A stretch of DNA of 64,000 nt. Origin: Luethyella okanaganae (GTDB taxonomy: Bacteria; Actinomycetota; Actinomycetes; Actinomycetales; Microbacteriaceae). Each line of letters starts with the position of its first letter. Position 1 is the stretch's first letter. A program made the position numbers and the translations under genes. The notes under the pieces were generated by a model. The model searched no databases. It was not told the origin of the DNA and worked only from the letters and a program-made list of their open reading frames with translations. The stretch lies in the NCBI RefSeq assembly GCF_042660285.1, contig NZ_JBHSTP010000003.1:62001-126000 (forward strand), in the 5' to 3' direction. Positions 29,089 through 38,232 of the stretch are shown piece by piece.

Positions 29089-29520
29089 TTACGCGGGTCG
29101 GGAGCGCAGTCTCAACGCGGACACGCTGGCCATCACGGCGCCGACGAGCACCGGGTAGCCGCTCGCTGCGCCGAAGGCCACCGCATTGAACGGATTCAGC
29201 CAATCCGAACCCGACGCCGACCATCCGATTCGCGCTGCCACAACGGCGGCCACCACGAGGACGATGACAACGCCGGCCGTCAGGCCGACGACGGGCCAGC
29301 GCCACGCAATGGCGACCACGAGGGCGCCGACGAGAGCGATCAACGCCAGGGTCAAAGGATTGACCGTGAAGTTCCCAGGGACTTGCGCCGTCGCGACCAC
29401 CGCGATGACGTAGTAGACAACGACGCCCGTGAGGACACCGAGTACCAACGACACGGCGATCTTGGAACCGCTCAATCGTGCACGACCCAACTCAGCAGGG
29501 GAATCCGATACGACCATCAT
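29089..29520 (-). CDS. small integral membrane protein
   Basis: A 143-residue protein with four hydrophobic helices (about residues 20-42, 55-73, 78-97, 112-132) and short polar loops. A strong AAGGAGG site precedes two consecutive ATGs (29520 and 29517); the second has the better spacing. No family is recognised. Its own terminator (29035-29063) and promoter gap suggest a single-gene unit. It sits between tRNA-Ser and a zone of gene fragments. Confidence 0.7.
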   Translation of the reverse strand: MMVVSDSPAELGRARLSGSKIAVSLVLGVLTGVVVYYVIAVVATAQVPGNFTVNPLTLALIALVGALVVAIAWRWPVVGLTAGVVIVLVVAAVVAARIGWSASGSDWLNPFNAVAFGAASGYPVLVGAVMASVSALRLRSRPA

Positions 29521-29548
29521 GCCTCCTTGTCACGCATCAGTTTCGGCG

Positions 29549-30124
29549 TCAACCGGGATTGCACGCTAGATTGACGTCAGGCGACAGCGCCGCGATAGAC
29601 GAGCCGATTGCGTTCTCCGAATGCCAGGTCGTAGATCCGCTGCTCTGACATGCCCGGGTAGTTGACCAGGACACCGTAGCGCCCGGGGTGACCGACACCG
29701 TCACGAAGGATCGCTGGTACCACCAGGGCCACGCAAACGACGAAAGGATGCCGTTGACGGATGCCGTTTGGGCACACCCCGAGCTGATCCCGTGGGAATG
29801 CCGCGACCGAGCGTACCCTGAGGAGACGTAGGGGGTCTCGACTGAAGAAGTTGACGTGCACGAAAGTGTGATGGCCTGTTGCGTCACCACGCCGTCGCTG
29901 TAATTCACCTGCACCGCCTCTCCCACTGCCAACTCGACTCCGGGCGGGAGAGGAATCGGGACATACGGCTCAGTCGTGACTCCTGTCGATTGCCGCGTCT
30001 TCGCCGCAGTCGCCTGAATCGGCATGCTCTCGAAGGTTCGATCGACGACGCGAACCGCCCCGTCATCCGCGTTGGGGCCACGCGCCGTGCCGTTCACAAC
30101 CACGGAATCCGGCGTGTCCGGCAA
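29549..30124 (-). other. open frame of uncertain status, possibly a truncated gene
   Basis: A 191-codon frame on the minus strand that would need a TTG start at 30124 and has an in-frame TAG only a few codons upstream. The peptide is Ser/Thr-rich with three to four cysteines, and a stretch of it (YVPIPLPPGVELAVGEAVQV) looks like a real beta-rich extracytoplasmic domain. No signal peptide remains, and it begins exactly where the Fic gene is broken. I read it as the 3' part of another gene that lost its 5' end at that junction. The function is unknown. Confidence 0.35.
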
Positions 30125-30566
30125 CCTGATGGCCGGGTACAGCTAGCGCGGCCTCCATCGCGCGGACATTGCGCACGATCTGTGCGGCGTTGCCGGTGTC
30201 GCGGTCACCCAGCTCCGCCTCGGCGATTGCTCGCGCGCCGCTGGTCAGGTTCTCGATCTCGGAAGACGATGCTGACTCCGTGCGAAGTAGGATCGACGCG
30301 AAAGGAAGTCCTCCTGGTCCAACTTCTGCATCGAATCGAGTGAGAAGCTGAGTCGCCTCGTCGATATCGGTGGCGAGGTCGCCGGGGATATCGATTGAGA
30401 GATGTGCGATCGCCGGGACCATGGCAGATGAGTACGGCCGGTGGATGCGATCGCGTTGCGCCCGTGTGAGGTCATCGCTGTTGAAGCGGGAGAGCCACGG
30501 ATGTTGCTCGGTCGTGAGTGGCGGCCAGCGGAGCGAGTCCGGTGCGTTCGATTTACCATTGGACAT
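30063..30566 (-). pseudogene. truncated Fic-family protein gene (N-terminal domain only)
   Basis: The start at 30566 (MSNGKSNAPD) opens an N-terminal Fic domain. It includes LPFASILLRTESASSSEIEN and NAAQIVRNVRAMEAAL, which match actinobacterial Fic proteins. The SxxxEN inhibitory-helix motif is visible as SSEIEN near residue 102. Homology ends near residue 141, at about 30144, and the frame then runs through unrelated sequence to a stop at 30063. The catalytic HPFxDGNGR core and any HTH are absent. The protein could not AMPylate targets, so the gene is a remnant, although its upstream palindrome is intact. Confidence 0.75.
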
Positions 30567-30602
30567 GGCTTTACCCGCCCTCCTCAGCGATTTGCCGGTG
30601 CG

Positions 30603-30637
30603 CCTTATTTTCATTTAGTAGTCTAAGTTAAATAAGG
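30603..30637. promoter_or_regulatory. nested palindromes upstream of the fic remnant
   Basis: CCTTATTT (30603-30610) is complementary to AAATAAGG (30630-30637). Inside them TTAG-TAGT-CTAA (30615-30626) forms another inverted repeat. The element is AT-rich and ends about 35 bp upstream of the fic start, where an autoregulatory operator would be expected. Part of it may overlap the promoter. Confidence 0.6.
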
Positions 30638-30654
30638 TGGTTCGCTATTGTCAC

Positions 30655-30765
30655 TTCTGATCCGACAAGTGTTACGTGTCAGGACATCTCCGACAGTTCT
30701 GTATCAATAGATCTCTGACACTTTTGGGTCGTTTGGCTCTGACACTTCTCCTCGATCTTTGAGGG
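30655..30765. mobile_element. possible insertion-sequence end remnant
   Basis: This non-coding stretch is rich in TGTCA/TGACA motifs. GTGTCAGGACATCTCCGACA is followed by CTCTGACACTT at two places about 28 bp apart. Such repeated TGTCAG strings are typical of the ends of IS481/IS3-like elements. No transposase gene or target-site duplication is visible, so at most one end remains. The rest of 30567-30998 holds no gene I can support. Confidence 0.35.
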
Positions 30766-30998
30766 ATGAGCCGCATTGAACCCGTTATCCTCGCGTCCGT
30801 CTCGCCATCGTTCGGTCGCACGGTATCTTCTGCGGCGTGGTTCGCCTACGTTCGGTCCTTGACGACAGCGACGCCCTTGATCGTGACATTCCAGTTGTGA
30901 AGGTCGCCTACGTGACTCGCCGCCAGGAGTCGCAGACACCGCTGTCGGTCAGGGCGTCTCGTGCTACCTGGCCGGGCCGCCGTCGGCGGGGGTCGTCG

Positions 30999-32159
30999 TC
31001 AATAGGCGCGACCGGGCGCGACGATCCGGACCCATTCGAGGATGCCTCCCGTGACCTGCGTGGCGTGCGTGAACCCGGCTCGGGCGAGGGCGTCAACGGC
31101 CTGCGCCGAGCGCAGACCCGCTTTGCAGTATACGTAGAGCTCGCGATCCCGGGGCAGGTCGGCCAGCGCTGCTCCGGCGACCAGATCTGCGAGTGGCACG
31201 GAGCGGGAACCCGGAATGCTCACGATCTCTCGTTCGCCGGCCTCACGGACGTCGATCAGGTCGAAATCCGCCCGTCCGGCTGCCCGTTCGTCGAGCAGGG
31301 CGCGCAACTGCTCGACCGTGATCGCATCCCGGTCATCCGCGCCCGACGTCGTTCCGCAGAACGCATCGTAGTCGGCGAGCATCGTCACGGGGGAGGCGTC
31401 GGGGTCTCTCTCGAACTCGATCTCGCGCCAGCTCGCGGTGAGCGCGTCGAACAGCTGCAGCCGTCCGAGGAGCGGGGACCCGATGCCCGTGATCAGCTTG
31501 ACCGCCTCGCTCGCCATCACTGCTCCGATCACACCACACACGGCCCCCAGAACCCCGGCCGTGCCACAGCTCGGCACAGACCCGGGCTCGGGTGGCTCGG
31601 GGAAGAGGTCGCGGTAGCTCGGACCGTGCGGTGCCCAGAACACGCTGACCTGGCCGGCGAAGCGCAGCACCGCACCCCAGACATCCGGGACGCTCGCGAA
31701 GGCCGCCGTGTCACTGACCAGATACCGGGTCGCGAAATTGTCGGAGCCGTCGACGACGAGGTCGTAGCCGGACACGAGTTCGAGGGCGTTGGCCGCATCC
31801 AGCCGAAACGCATGGGTCTCGACATCGACGAGGGGATTCACCTCGGCGATAGCGGACCGCGCCGAATCCACCTTCAGCCGACCCAGGTCGCCGGTGCCGT
31901 GGATGACCTGCCGTTGCAGATTGCTCACCTCGACCACGTCGTCGTCGACGACGCCGATCGTGCCGACCCCGGCGGCGGCCAGGTAGAGCAGCGCCGGCGA
32001 GCCGAGGCCACCAGCGCCGACCACGAGCACGCGCGCGTTCGCCAGGCGGCGTTGCCCGAGCACGCCGAACCCTGGCAGCATCAGGTTGCGCGAAGACCGT
32101 TCCACCTGCGCCGGATCGAGGTCAGGCCCTGGCTCTCCGAGTGGCGGCAGTGAATTCAC
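30999..32159 (-). CDS. thiF: ThiF/MoeB-type E1-like adenylyltransferase with rhodanese domain
   Basis: Activates the C-terminal glycine of the sulfur carrier ThiS by adenylation and passes on sulfur. The 386-residue protein has an N-terminal E1-like domain with the nucleotide motif VLVVGAGGLGSPALLYLAAA and DDDVVEVSNLQRQVIHG. The SCGTAG segment around the catalytic cysteine follows. A C-terminal rhodanese domain has LIDVREAGE and the active-site loop YCKAGLRSAQAV. The usual zinc CxxC pairs of MoeB are not seen. It starts at GTG 32159, overlapping the thiG stop by four bases. ThiS is the likely partner given the operon, although MoeB activity is also possible. Confidence 0.9.
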   Translation of the reverse strand: MNSLPPLGEPGPDLDPAQVERSSRNLMLPGFGVLGQRRLANARVLVVGAGGLGSPALLYLAAAGVGTIGVVDDDVVEVSNLQRQVIHGTGDLGRLKVDSARSAIAEVNPLVDVETHAFRLDAANALELVSGYDLVVDGSDNFATRYLVSDTAAFASVPDVWGAVLRFAGQVSVFWAPHGPSYRDLFPEPPEPGSVPSCGTAGVLGAVCGVIGAVMASEAVKLITGIGSPLLGRLQLFDALTASWREIEFERDPDASPVTMLADYDAFCGTTSGADDRDAITVEQLRALLDERAAGRADFDLIDVREAGEREIVSIPGSRSVPLADLVAGAALADLPRDRELYVYCKAGLRSAQAVDALARAGFTHATQVTGGILEWVRIVAPGRAY

Positions 32160-32938
32160 AGGTCCGGCCGCCCCTCCATGCTCGACGAGGCCAGCGCAAG
32201 CTCACGGCGCGGGATGCGCCCCGCCTGCGATGCAAGGCGCCCGGCCTTCACCGCGTGGCTGAAGGCGCGTGCCATTCGGACGGGATCCTGCGCCCGTGTC
32301 ACCGCCGTCGCCAGCAGCACGGCGTCGCATCCCAGTTCCATCGCCAGCGCCGCGTCCGACGCAGTGCCAATACCCGCATCGAGGACGACGGGCACACCGG
32401 CGCGCGAGACGATCAGCTCGATGTTGTGGGGGTTCAGGATGCCGAGGCCGGTTCCGATCGGCGCGCCGAGCGGCATGACGGCGACAGCGCCCACCTGTTC
32501 CAGGCGTCGCGCGACGACCGGGTCGTCGTTCGTGTATGCGAACACCGAGAATCCGCGGGCAGTCAACATTTCAGTGGCTTCGACGAGCTCAATCGGATCG
32601 GGCAGCAGCGTCTCTTCGTCGGCGATGACTTCGAGTTTGACCCAGTTCGTCTCGAGCGCCTCACGCGCGAGCTCTGCGGTGAGCACCGCATCCCGTGCCG
32701 TGAAGCAGCCGGCCGTATTCGGCAGTACCCGGATTCCCAAGCCTTCGACGATCTCGAACAATGATCCGGCGGTGGTCGGGTCATACCGGCGCAGGGCGAC
32801 GGTGGTCAGCTCGGTGCCAGAGGCGATGAGGGCGTCAGCGAGCCCGTCGAGACCTGGTGCGCCTCCCGTGCCCATGATCAGGCGGGAGCCGAGGGTCACG
32901 CCGTCGATGATGAGCGGGTCGTCAGTGGTGTCCTGCAT
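32156..32938 (-). CDS. thiG: thiazole synthase
   Basis: Builds the thiazole phosphate ring from deoxyxylulose phosphate, dehydroglycine and ThiS-thiocarboxylate. The 260-residue barrel has SRLIMGTGG, the TVALRR segment, VLPNTAGCFTARDAV, and NWVKLEVIADEETLLPD with the Schiff-base lysine. VMPLGAPIGTGLGILNP and VPVVLDAGIGTASDAALAMELG are also present. The ATG at 32938 is the correct start because MQDTTDDPLIIDG leads straight into the family's first strand. thiS ends 1 bp upstream and thiF overlaps its stop. Confidence 0.96.
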   Translation of the reverse strand: MQDTTDDPLIIDGVTLGSRLIMGTGGAPGLDGLADALIASGTELTTVALRRYDPTTAGSLFEIVEGLGIRVLPNTAGCFTARDAVLTAELAREALETNWVKLEVIADEETLLPDPIELVEATEMLTARGFSVFAYTNDDPVVARRLEQVGAVAVMPLGAPIGTGLGILNPHNIELIVSRAGVPVVLDAGIGTASDAALAMELGCDAVLLATAVTRAQDPVRMARAFSHAVKAGRLASQAGRIPRRELALASSSMEGRPDL

Positions 32939-32939
32939 G

Positions 32940-33179
32940 TCAGCCTCCTTGTACTGCGCCGACGATTTCGATGTCGTCGCCGTCCTGAAGTCCGGTCGTC
33001 GCCCAGGTGGTGCGTGACACCACAGCAGAGTTGCGTGCAACCGCGATGCCGAGGCGTCCGCCGTCGGCGGAGTGCCCGTCGGCCCTGACCTTGCGACCGG
33101 TGACTTCGGCGACGAGTGCGGACAGCGTCGATCCCGGTGCCAGCGTGCGCGGGCTTCCATTGAGGCGGATGGTGATCAT
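32940..33179 (-). CDS. thiS: sulfur carrier protein ThiS
   Basis: Ubiquitin-like sulfur carrier that delivers sulfur to thiazole synthase. The 79-residue product starts ITIRLNGSPRTLAPGSTLSALVAE and ends in the obligatory Gly-Gly (EIVGAVQGG), the site of adenylation and thiocarboxylation. The central loop is about ten residues longer than the common 66-residue form (GRKVRADGHSADGGRLG), which still suits the family. Its ATG overlaps the thiO stop (ATGA) and thiG follows after one base. Confidence 0.92.
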   Translation of the reverse strand: MITIRLNGSPRTLAPGSTLSALVAEVTGRKVRADGHSADGGRLGIAVARNSAVVSRTTWATTGLQDGDDIEIVGAVQGG

Positions 33180-34378
33180 ACGGGCTCCTTGCTCTTCGCT
33201 TGCGAGAAGCGGTCGGGGTGGAATGCATCGAGGCTCGAAGGACTCTCGCCGTCGACGACTCGTCGGCAGAGGTCGGCGGCGACCGGGCTCAGCAATACGC
33301 CGTGGCGATAGAAGCCGGTCGCGACGACAAGCCCGGCGATGGACTCGCCGTCGGTGTCGCGCATGCGTCCGAGCAGGGGTGCGTTGTCCCGGGTTCCCGG
33401 TCGCGCCCGCGCGGTGACCTCCACGAGTTCTAGCTCTGCCACCGCAGGAGCCAGGGCCTGCGCATCCCGCAGCAACTGGTACACGCCGCCTGCGGCAACG
33501 CCGGAAAGGCCGTCTTCGCGTGAGGTCGCGCCGACCACGAGCGTGCCGTCATCCCTTGGGACAAGGTACACAGGGTGACCGCGCACGACCCCGCGCACGG
33601 TCGCCGTGAGCAGTGGGCGCAGGCGGTCAGGGACGCGCAGCCGGAGGATGTCCCCGTGCACAGGGCGAAGCGCCGATTCGAGAGGCGCGAGCAGACCGCC
33701 GAGGCCGGATGCGCCGAGCCCGTTGGCGACGATCACCTCGCCTGCGAGAACCCCGCTCCCGTCGTCGAGTGCGACTCCGGTCACGCGAGCGTTCTCGCCC
33801 GGCTCCGCCCGCAGCAACGCGACCGCCGATGCTCGCACGAGTGAGCCGCCCCGTGACCCGATCGCGGCGATGAGTTGCCTGCACACACGACGCGGATCGA
33901 CCTGATGATCGGCCGCGACGTGAAAAGCACAGGAGAGGCTCGGCGAGAGCATGGGCTCGATCCGTCGCGCCTCGCGCACCGACAACGGCTCGACCTCGAG
34001 GCCGTGCCGCGCCTGCGCCGCTCGCAGATCCGTGAGTGCCCGCTTGTCGGCTGCGTCCAGTCCGAGCACGAGGGTCTGCGCCGTTCGATACCCGGTGTCC
34101 CGGGTGCCCTCGGGCAATGAGTCCAGAAGGCCCGGCCAGAGCTGGGCGGACTCCAGCATCAGTGCGAGCAACGCGTCTTCTTGGTAGTGGAGCTCGCTCA
34201 CGGCTGCGAGCATTCCGGCGGCCGCGTAGCTCGCTCCGCCGGCGGGGTCCGGGTCGATCACACGAACGGTGCGGTCGGACCGCACGAGCTCCCAGGCGAT
34301 CATGAGCCCGACGATTCCGCCGCCGACTACGGCGACGTCGGCGCGGGGTTCGCCGTTCGGGTGCGATGCAGCGTGCAT
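33176..34378 (-). CDS. thiO: glycine oxidase ThiO
   Basis: FAD-dependent oxidase that makes the dehydroglycine (imino-glycine) used by ThiG. The 400-residue protein has the N-terminal FAD-binding motif DVAVVGGGIVGLMIAWELVR and the GGASYAAAGMLAAVSE block characteristic of ThiO. The C-terminal LVVATGFYRHGVLLSPVAAD segment closes the active site. It is the first gene of the minus-strand operon thiO-thiS-thiG-thiF and is directly preceded by a TPP riboswitch, so thiamine pyrophosphate should repress the whole set. Confidence 0.95.
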   Translation of the reverse strand: MHAASHPNGEPRADVAVVGGGIVGLMIAWELVRSDRTVRVIDPDPAGGASYAAAGMLAAVSELHYQEDALLALMLESAQLWPGLLDSLPEGTRDTGYRTAQTLVLGLDAADKRALTDLRAAQARHGLEVEPLSVREARRIEPMLSPSLSCAFHVAADHQVDPRRVCRQLIAAIGSRGGSLVRASAVALLRAEPGENARVTGVALDDGSGVLAGEVIVANGLGASGLGGLLAPLESALRPVHGDILRLRVPDRLRPLLTATVRGVVRGHPVYLVPRDDGTLVVGATSREDGLSGVAAGGVYQLLRDAQALAPAVAELELVEVTARARPGTRDNAPLLGRMRDTDGESIAGLVVATGFYRHGVLLSPVAADLCRRVVDGESPSSLDAFHPDRFSQAKSKEPV

Positions 34379-34386
34379 CCTGTTCC

Positions 34387-34471
34387 TTCCCTACGCCGGT
34401 ACGAACCGGATCAGGTCAAGCGGTCGGCGCCGAACGCCCTCTCAGCCCCAGTGAAGGGTGGGGCTCCCGCA
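34387..34471 (-). promoter_or_regulatory. TPP riboswitch controlling thiO-thiS-thiG-thiF
   Basis: On the minus strand the 5' leader of thiO contains the conserved thi-box elements: GGGGCTGAGAGGG followed by GACCTGATCCGGTTCGTACC and GGCGTAGGGA just before the start codon. The helices can be drawn as in known TPP aptamers. The last conserved block ends only about 9 bases before the thiO ATG, so control is probably at translation initiation by masking the ribosome-binding site. Confidence 0.95.
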
Positions 34472-34512
34472 GTAATGGCATCGAGTCTAGTCGTGCAGCT
34501 TAGGGTGATGAC

Positions 34513-35172
34513 GTGCCTATCGCCTTTGCCCAGCTCTATCTCTGCACCGACGCCCGCAGCCGCCAGAACGACTTCGCCGACTTCGTCGACGCGGCATATG
34601 CCGGAGGCGTCGACATCGTCCAATTGCGTGACAGATCCCTCGGAGCAGCCGAAGAACTGCGGCACCTCGCGGTGCTCGCGGGGGTCGCCGCCCGCCATGG
34701 AAAGCTCTGGGCGGTGAACGACCGCGCCGACATCGCGGCCGTTTCCGGCGCGCCCGTGCTCCATCTCGGCCAGCAAGACCTTCCGATCGACGGTGCGCGG
34801 TCCCTTCTGAGCCCCGCCGTCCAGGTGGGGCTCTCCACCCACTCGACAGATCACGTGGATGCGGCGCTCAGATCCGCCGACCTCGGCTACTTCTGCGTCG
34901 GCCCGGTGTGGGCGACCCCCACGAAGCCTGGGCGAGCGGCTGTGGGACTCGAGCTGGTCCGCTACGCTGCGCGGAGGTCACGCGAGACGGGCGACGCCCG
35001 TCCCTGGTTCGCCATCGGGGGCGTCGACCTCGAAACAATGCCGCAGGTGATCGATGCGGGCGCCACGCGAATCGTCGTCGTGCGCGCCATCACCGAAGCC
35101 TCCGACCCCCGAGCCGCTGCTCAAACGCTTCGCGCGATGCTTCCACCCATCGCTGCGCGCGTCACGGGGTAG
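34513..35172 (+). CDS. thiE: thiamine phosphate synthase
   Basis: Couples hydroxymethylpyrimidine pyrophosphate to thiazole phosphate, giving thiamine phosphate. The 219-residue TIM barrel shows VDIVQLRDRSLG, LWAVNDRADIAAV, VLHLGQQDLP, VGLSTHS, VGPVWATPTKPGRAAVGLE and FAIGGVDLETM, all expected for ThiE. Translation starts at GTG 34513. It is divergent from thiO, with the minus-strand riboswitch between the genes. It has no thi-box of its own orientation, so its regulation may differ from the rest. Confidence 0.96.
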   Translation: MPIAFAQLYLCTDARSRQNDFADFVDAAYAGGVDIVQLRDRSLGAAEELRHLAVLAGVAARHGKLWAVNDRADIAAVSGAPVLHLGQQDLPIDGARSLLSPAVQVGLSTHSTDHVDAALRSADLGYFCVGPVWATPTKPGRAAVGLELVRYAARRSRETGDARPWFAIGGVDLETMPQVIDAGATRIVVVRAITEASDPRAAAQTLRAMLPPIAARVTG

Positions 35173-35192
35173 ACTGCCGGAAGTCACGTAAC

Positions 35193-35278
35193 CGCGGGAG
35201 TTCGTACCAGCGAACTGAGAGGACGACTGAAGGGTCGTCGACCGTAGAACCTGTCCGGGTAATGCCGGCGTAGGAAGA
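35193..35278 (+). promoter_or_regulatory. TPP riboswitch upstream of thiC
   Basis: Between thiE and thiC the leader contains GCGGGAGTTCGTACCAGCGA, then ACTGAGAGGACGACTGAAGG, followed by GACCGTAGAACCTGTCCGGG and TAATGCCGGCGTAGGAAGA. These are the canonical thi-box blocks in the right order. The last block abuts the GAGGAG ribosome-binding site of thiC, which favours control of translation initiation. Confidence 0.96.
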
Positions 35279-35286
35279 GGAGAACG

Positions 35287-36957
<1,671 letters not shown>

Positions 36958-37317
36958 TAAGCGGGTAGCGTGTCGGGCCGGGACTCGCGGTGCCGCATCG
37001 TGTCCTGATGCACTGGCGAATCACATGGGAGTCGAGAGGGGCCGCGATCGACTCGACCCTTGAGATCGTCGCACGCCCTGTCGAAGACAGGCACGCAGCT
37101 CGAGGTGATCCACGGGAATGTGCCAGCCTCCTGGCGACAGTTCCCTGACCGGCCTGAGTTCCCTGACCGGCCTGAGTTCCCTGACCGGCCTGAGCGCTCG
37201 GTCGGCATCCATCGTCACCGGAAGTCCCGCGAGGCTTCCTTCCGACTCGGTCCGCACAGGGCATCGCGGCCGGCAGCCGTGATTGTGTCGCCGGCCTCCG
37301 AGTGCTAAAGATGAACA
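36958..37317. other. thiC-fdhD intergenic region
   Basis: About 360 bp with no gene. It contains the 18-bp triple repeat at 37141-37194 and otherwise no recognisable promoter, terminator or ORF. If fdhD-fdhF entered by recombination, this gap is the left side of the inserted block. Confidence 0.5.
37141..37194. repeat. three perfect 18-bp tandem repeats
   Basis: TTCCCTGACCGGCCTGAG is repeated exactly three times head to tail (37141-37158, 37159-37176, 37177-37194). It lies in the gap upstream of fdhD, about 120 bp from its start codon. Perfect identity implies a recent origin or ongoing slippage. Confidence 0.95.
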
Positions 37318-38232
37318 ATGGGCAGGATAACGGTGCGGCGTCGCATCACCCGAATCACCGTGGGTTCGCCCCCGTCGCATCGTGAAGACGTGCTCGCGGC
37401 CGAAGAGCCGCTCGAGATCAGGGTCGGTGGGAGCGCCCTGGCTATCACCATGCGGACCCCGGGACACGACTTCGAACTCGCAGCCGGGTTTCTGGTGTCC
37501 GAGGGTGTCATCTCGCGAAGCGAGCATTTCGGCGCGGCCCGGTATTGTGCCGGAGCGACGACCGACGGCGAGAACACCTACAACGTGGTCGATGTGACGC
37601 TGGGGGCCGGAGTGGCCGCACCGAGCCCGAGCCTCGAGCGCAATTTCTATACGACGAGTTCGTGTGGGCTGTGCGGCAAGGCGAGTATCGAGGCGGTGCG
37701 GACCCACTCGGCGTACCCGGTGCGCGACGACCGGCTGCGCATCTCGGCCGAGACGCTCGTTGGCTTTCCCGATCGGCTGCGGTCCGGTCAGAGCGTGTTC
37801 GACAAGACCGGCGGCTTGCATGCCGCCGCTCTCTTCGACGGCGCGACCGGCGAGATGCTGGTGCTCCGCGAAGATGTCGGGCGCCACAACGCGGTCGACA
37901 AGGTGATCGGCTGGGCCGTGACGAACGACCTCCTGCCGTTGCGTGGCACGGTGCTGATGGTGTCGGGGCGCGCGAGTTTCGAGCTGGCCCAGAAGGCGTC
38001 GATGGCGGGCATCCCTCTTCTGGCTGCGGTCTCGGCACCCTCATCGCTGGCCGTCGAGCTCGCCTCGGAGATCGGGATGACCGTGGTCGGCTTCCTCCGG
38101 GGGAGCTCGATGGTCGTGTACAGCTTCGACGAACGCGTCACGGCTGGGGCACCGGTCGAACCCGGGACCACTGACCCTGAACTCCATGAAGCGCGCGGCG
38201 CCGCACAAGCTGGGAAGGTACCCACCCTATGA
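37318..38232 (+). CDS. fdhD: formate dehydrogenase accessory sulfurtransferase FdhD
   Basis: Transfers sulfur to the molybdenum cofactor of formate-dehydrogenase-type enzymes, which they need for activity. The 304-residue protein has GHDFELAAGFLVSEGV, the catalytic cysteine loop TTSSCGLCGKASIEAV, the DKTGGLHAAALFD segment and LREDVGRHNAVDKVIGWA. MVSGRASFELAQKA follows. It overlaps the next gene, a FdhF/YdeP-type oxidoreductase, by ATGA, so that enzyme is the obvious client. The start MGRITVRRRITRI is at 37318. Confidence 0.96.
   Translation: MGRITVRRRITRITVGSPPSHREDVLAAEEPLEIRVGGSALAITMRTPGHDFELAAGFLVSEGVISRSEHFGAARYCAGATTDGENTYNVVDVTLGAGVAAPSPSLERNFYTTSSCGLCGKASIEAVRTHSAYPVRDDRLRISAETLVGFPDRLRSGQSVFDKTGGLHAAALFDGATGEMLVLREDVGRHNAVDKVIGWAVTNDLLPLRGTVLMVSGRASFELAQKASMAGIPLLAAVSAPSSLAVELASEIGMTVVGFLRGSSMVVYSFDERVTAGAPVEPGTTDPELHEARGAAQAGKVPTL

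Noticed and set aside
28945..31010. attL/attR direct repeat from the tRNA-Ser 3' end
   Set aside because: I looked for a second copy of the T-arm/acceptor sequence in the following 2 kb and found none, so an integrated element with defined ends is not supported.
37141..37194. Triple 18-bp repeat as a CRISPR array
   Set aside because: The units are head to tail with no spacers and too short for a CRISPR repeat, and no cas genes are present.
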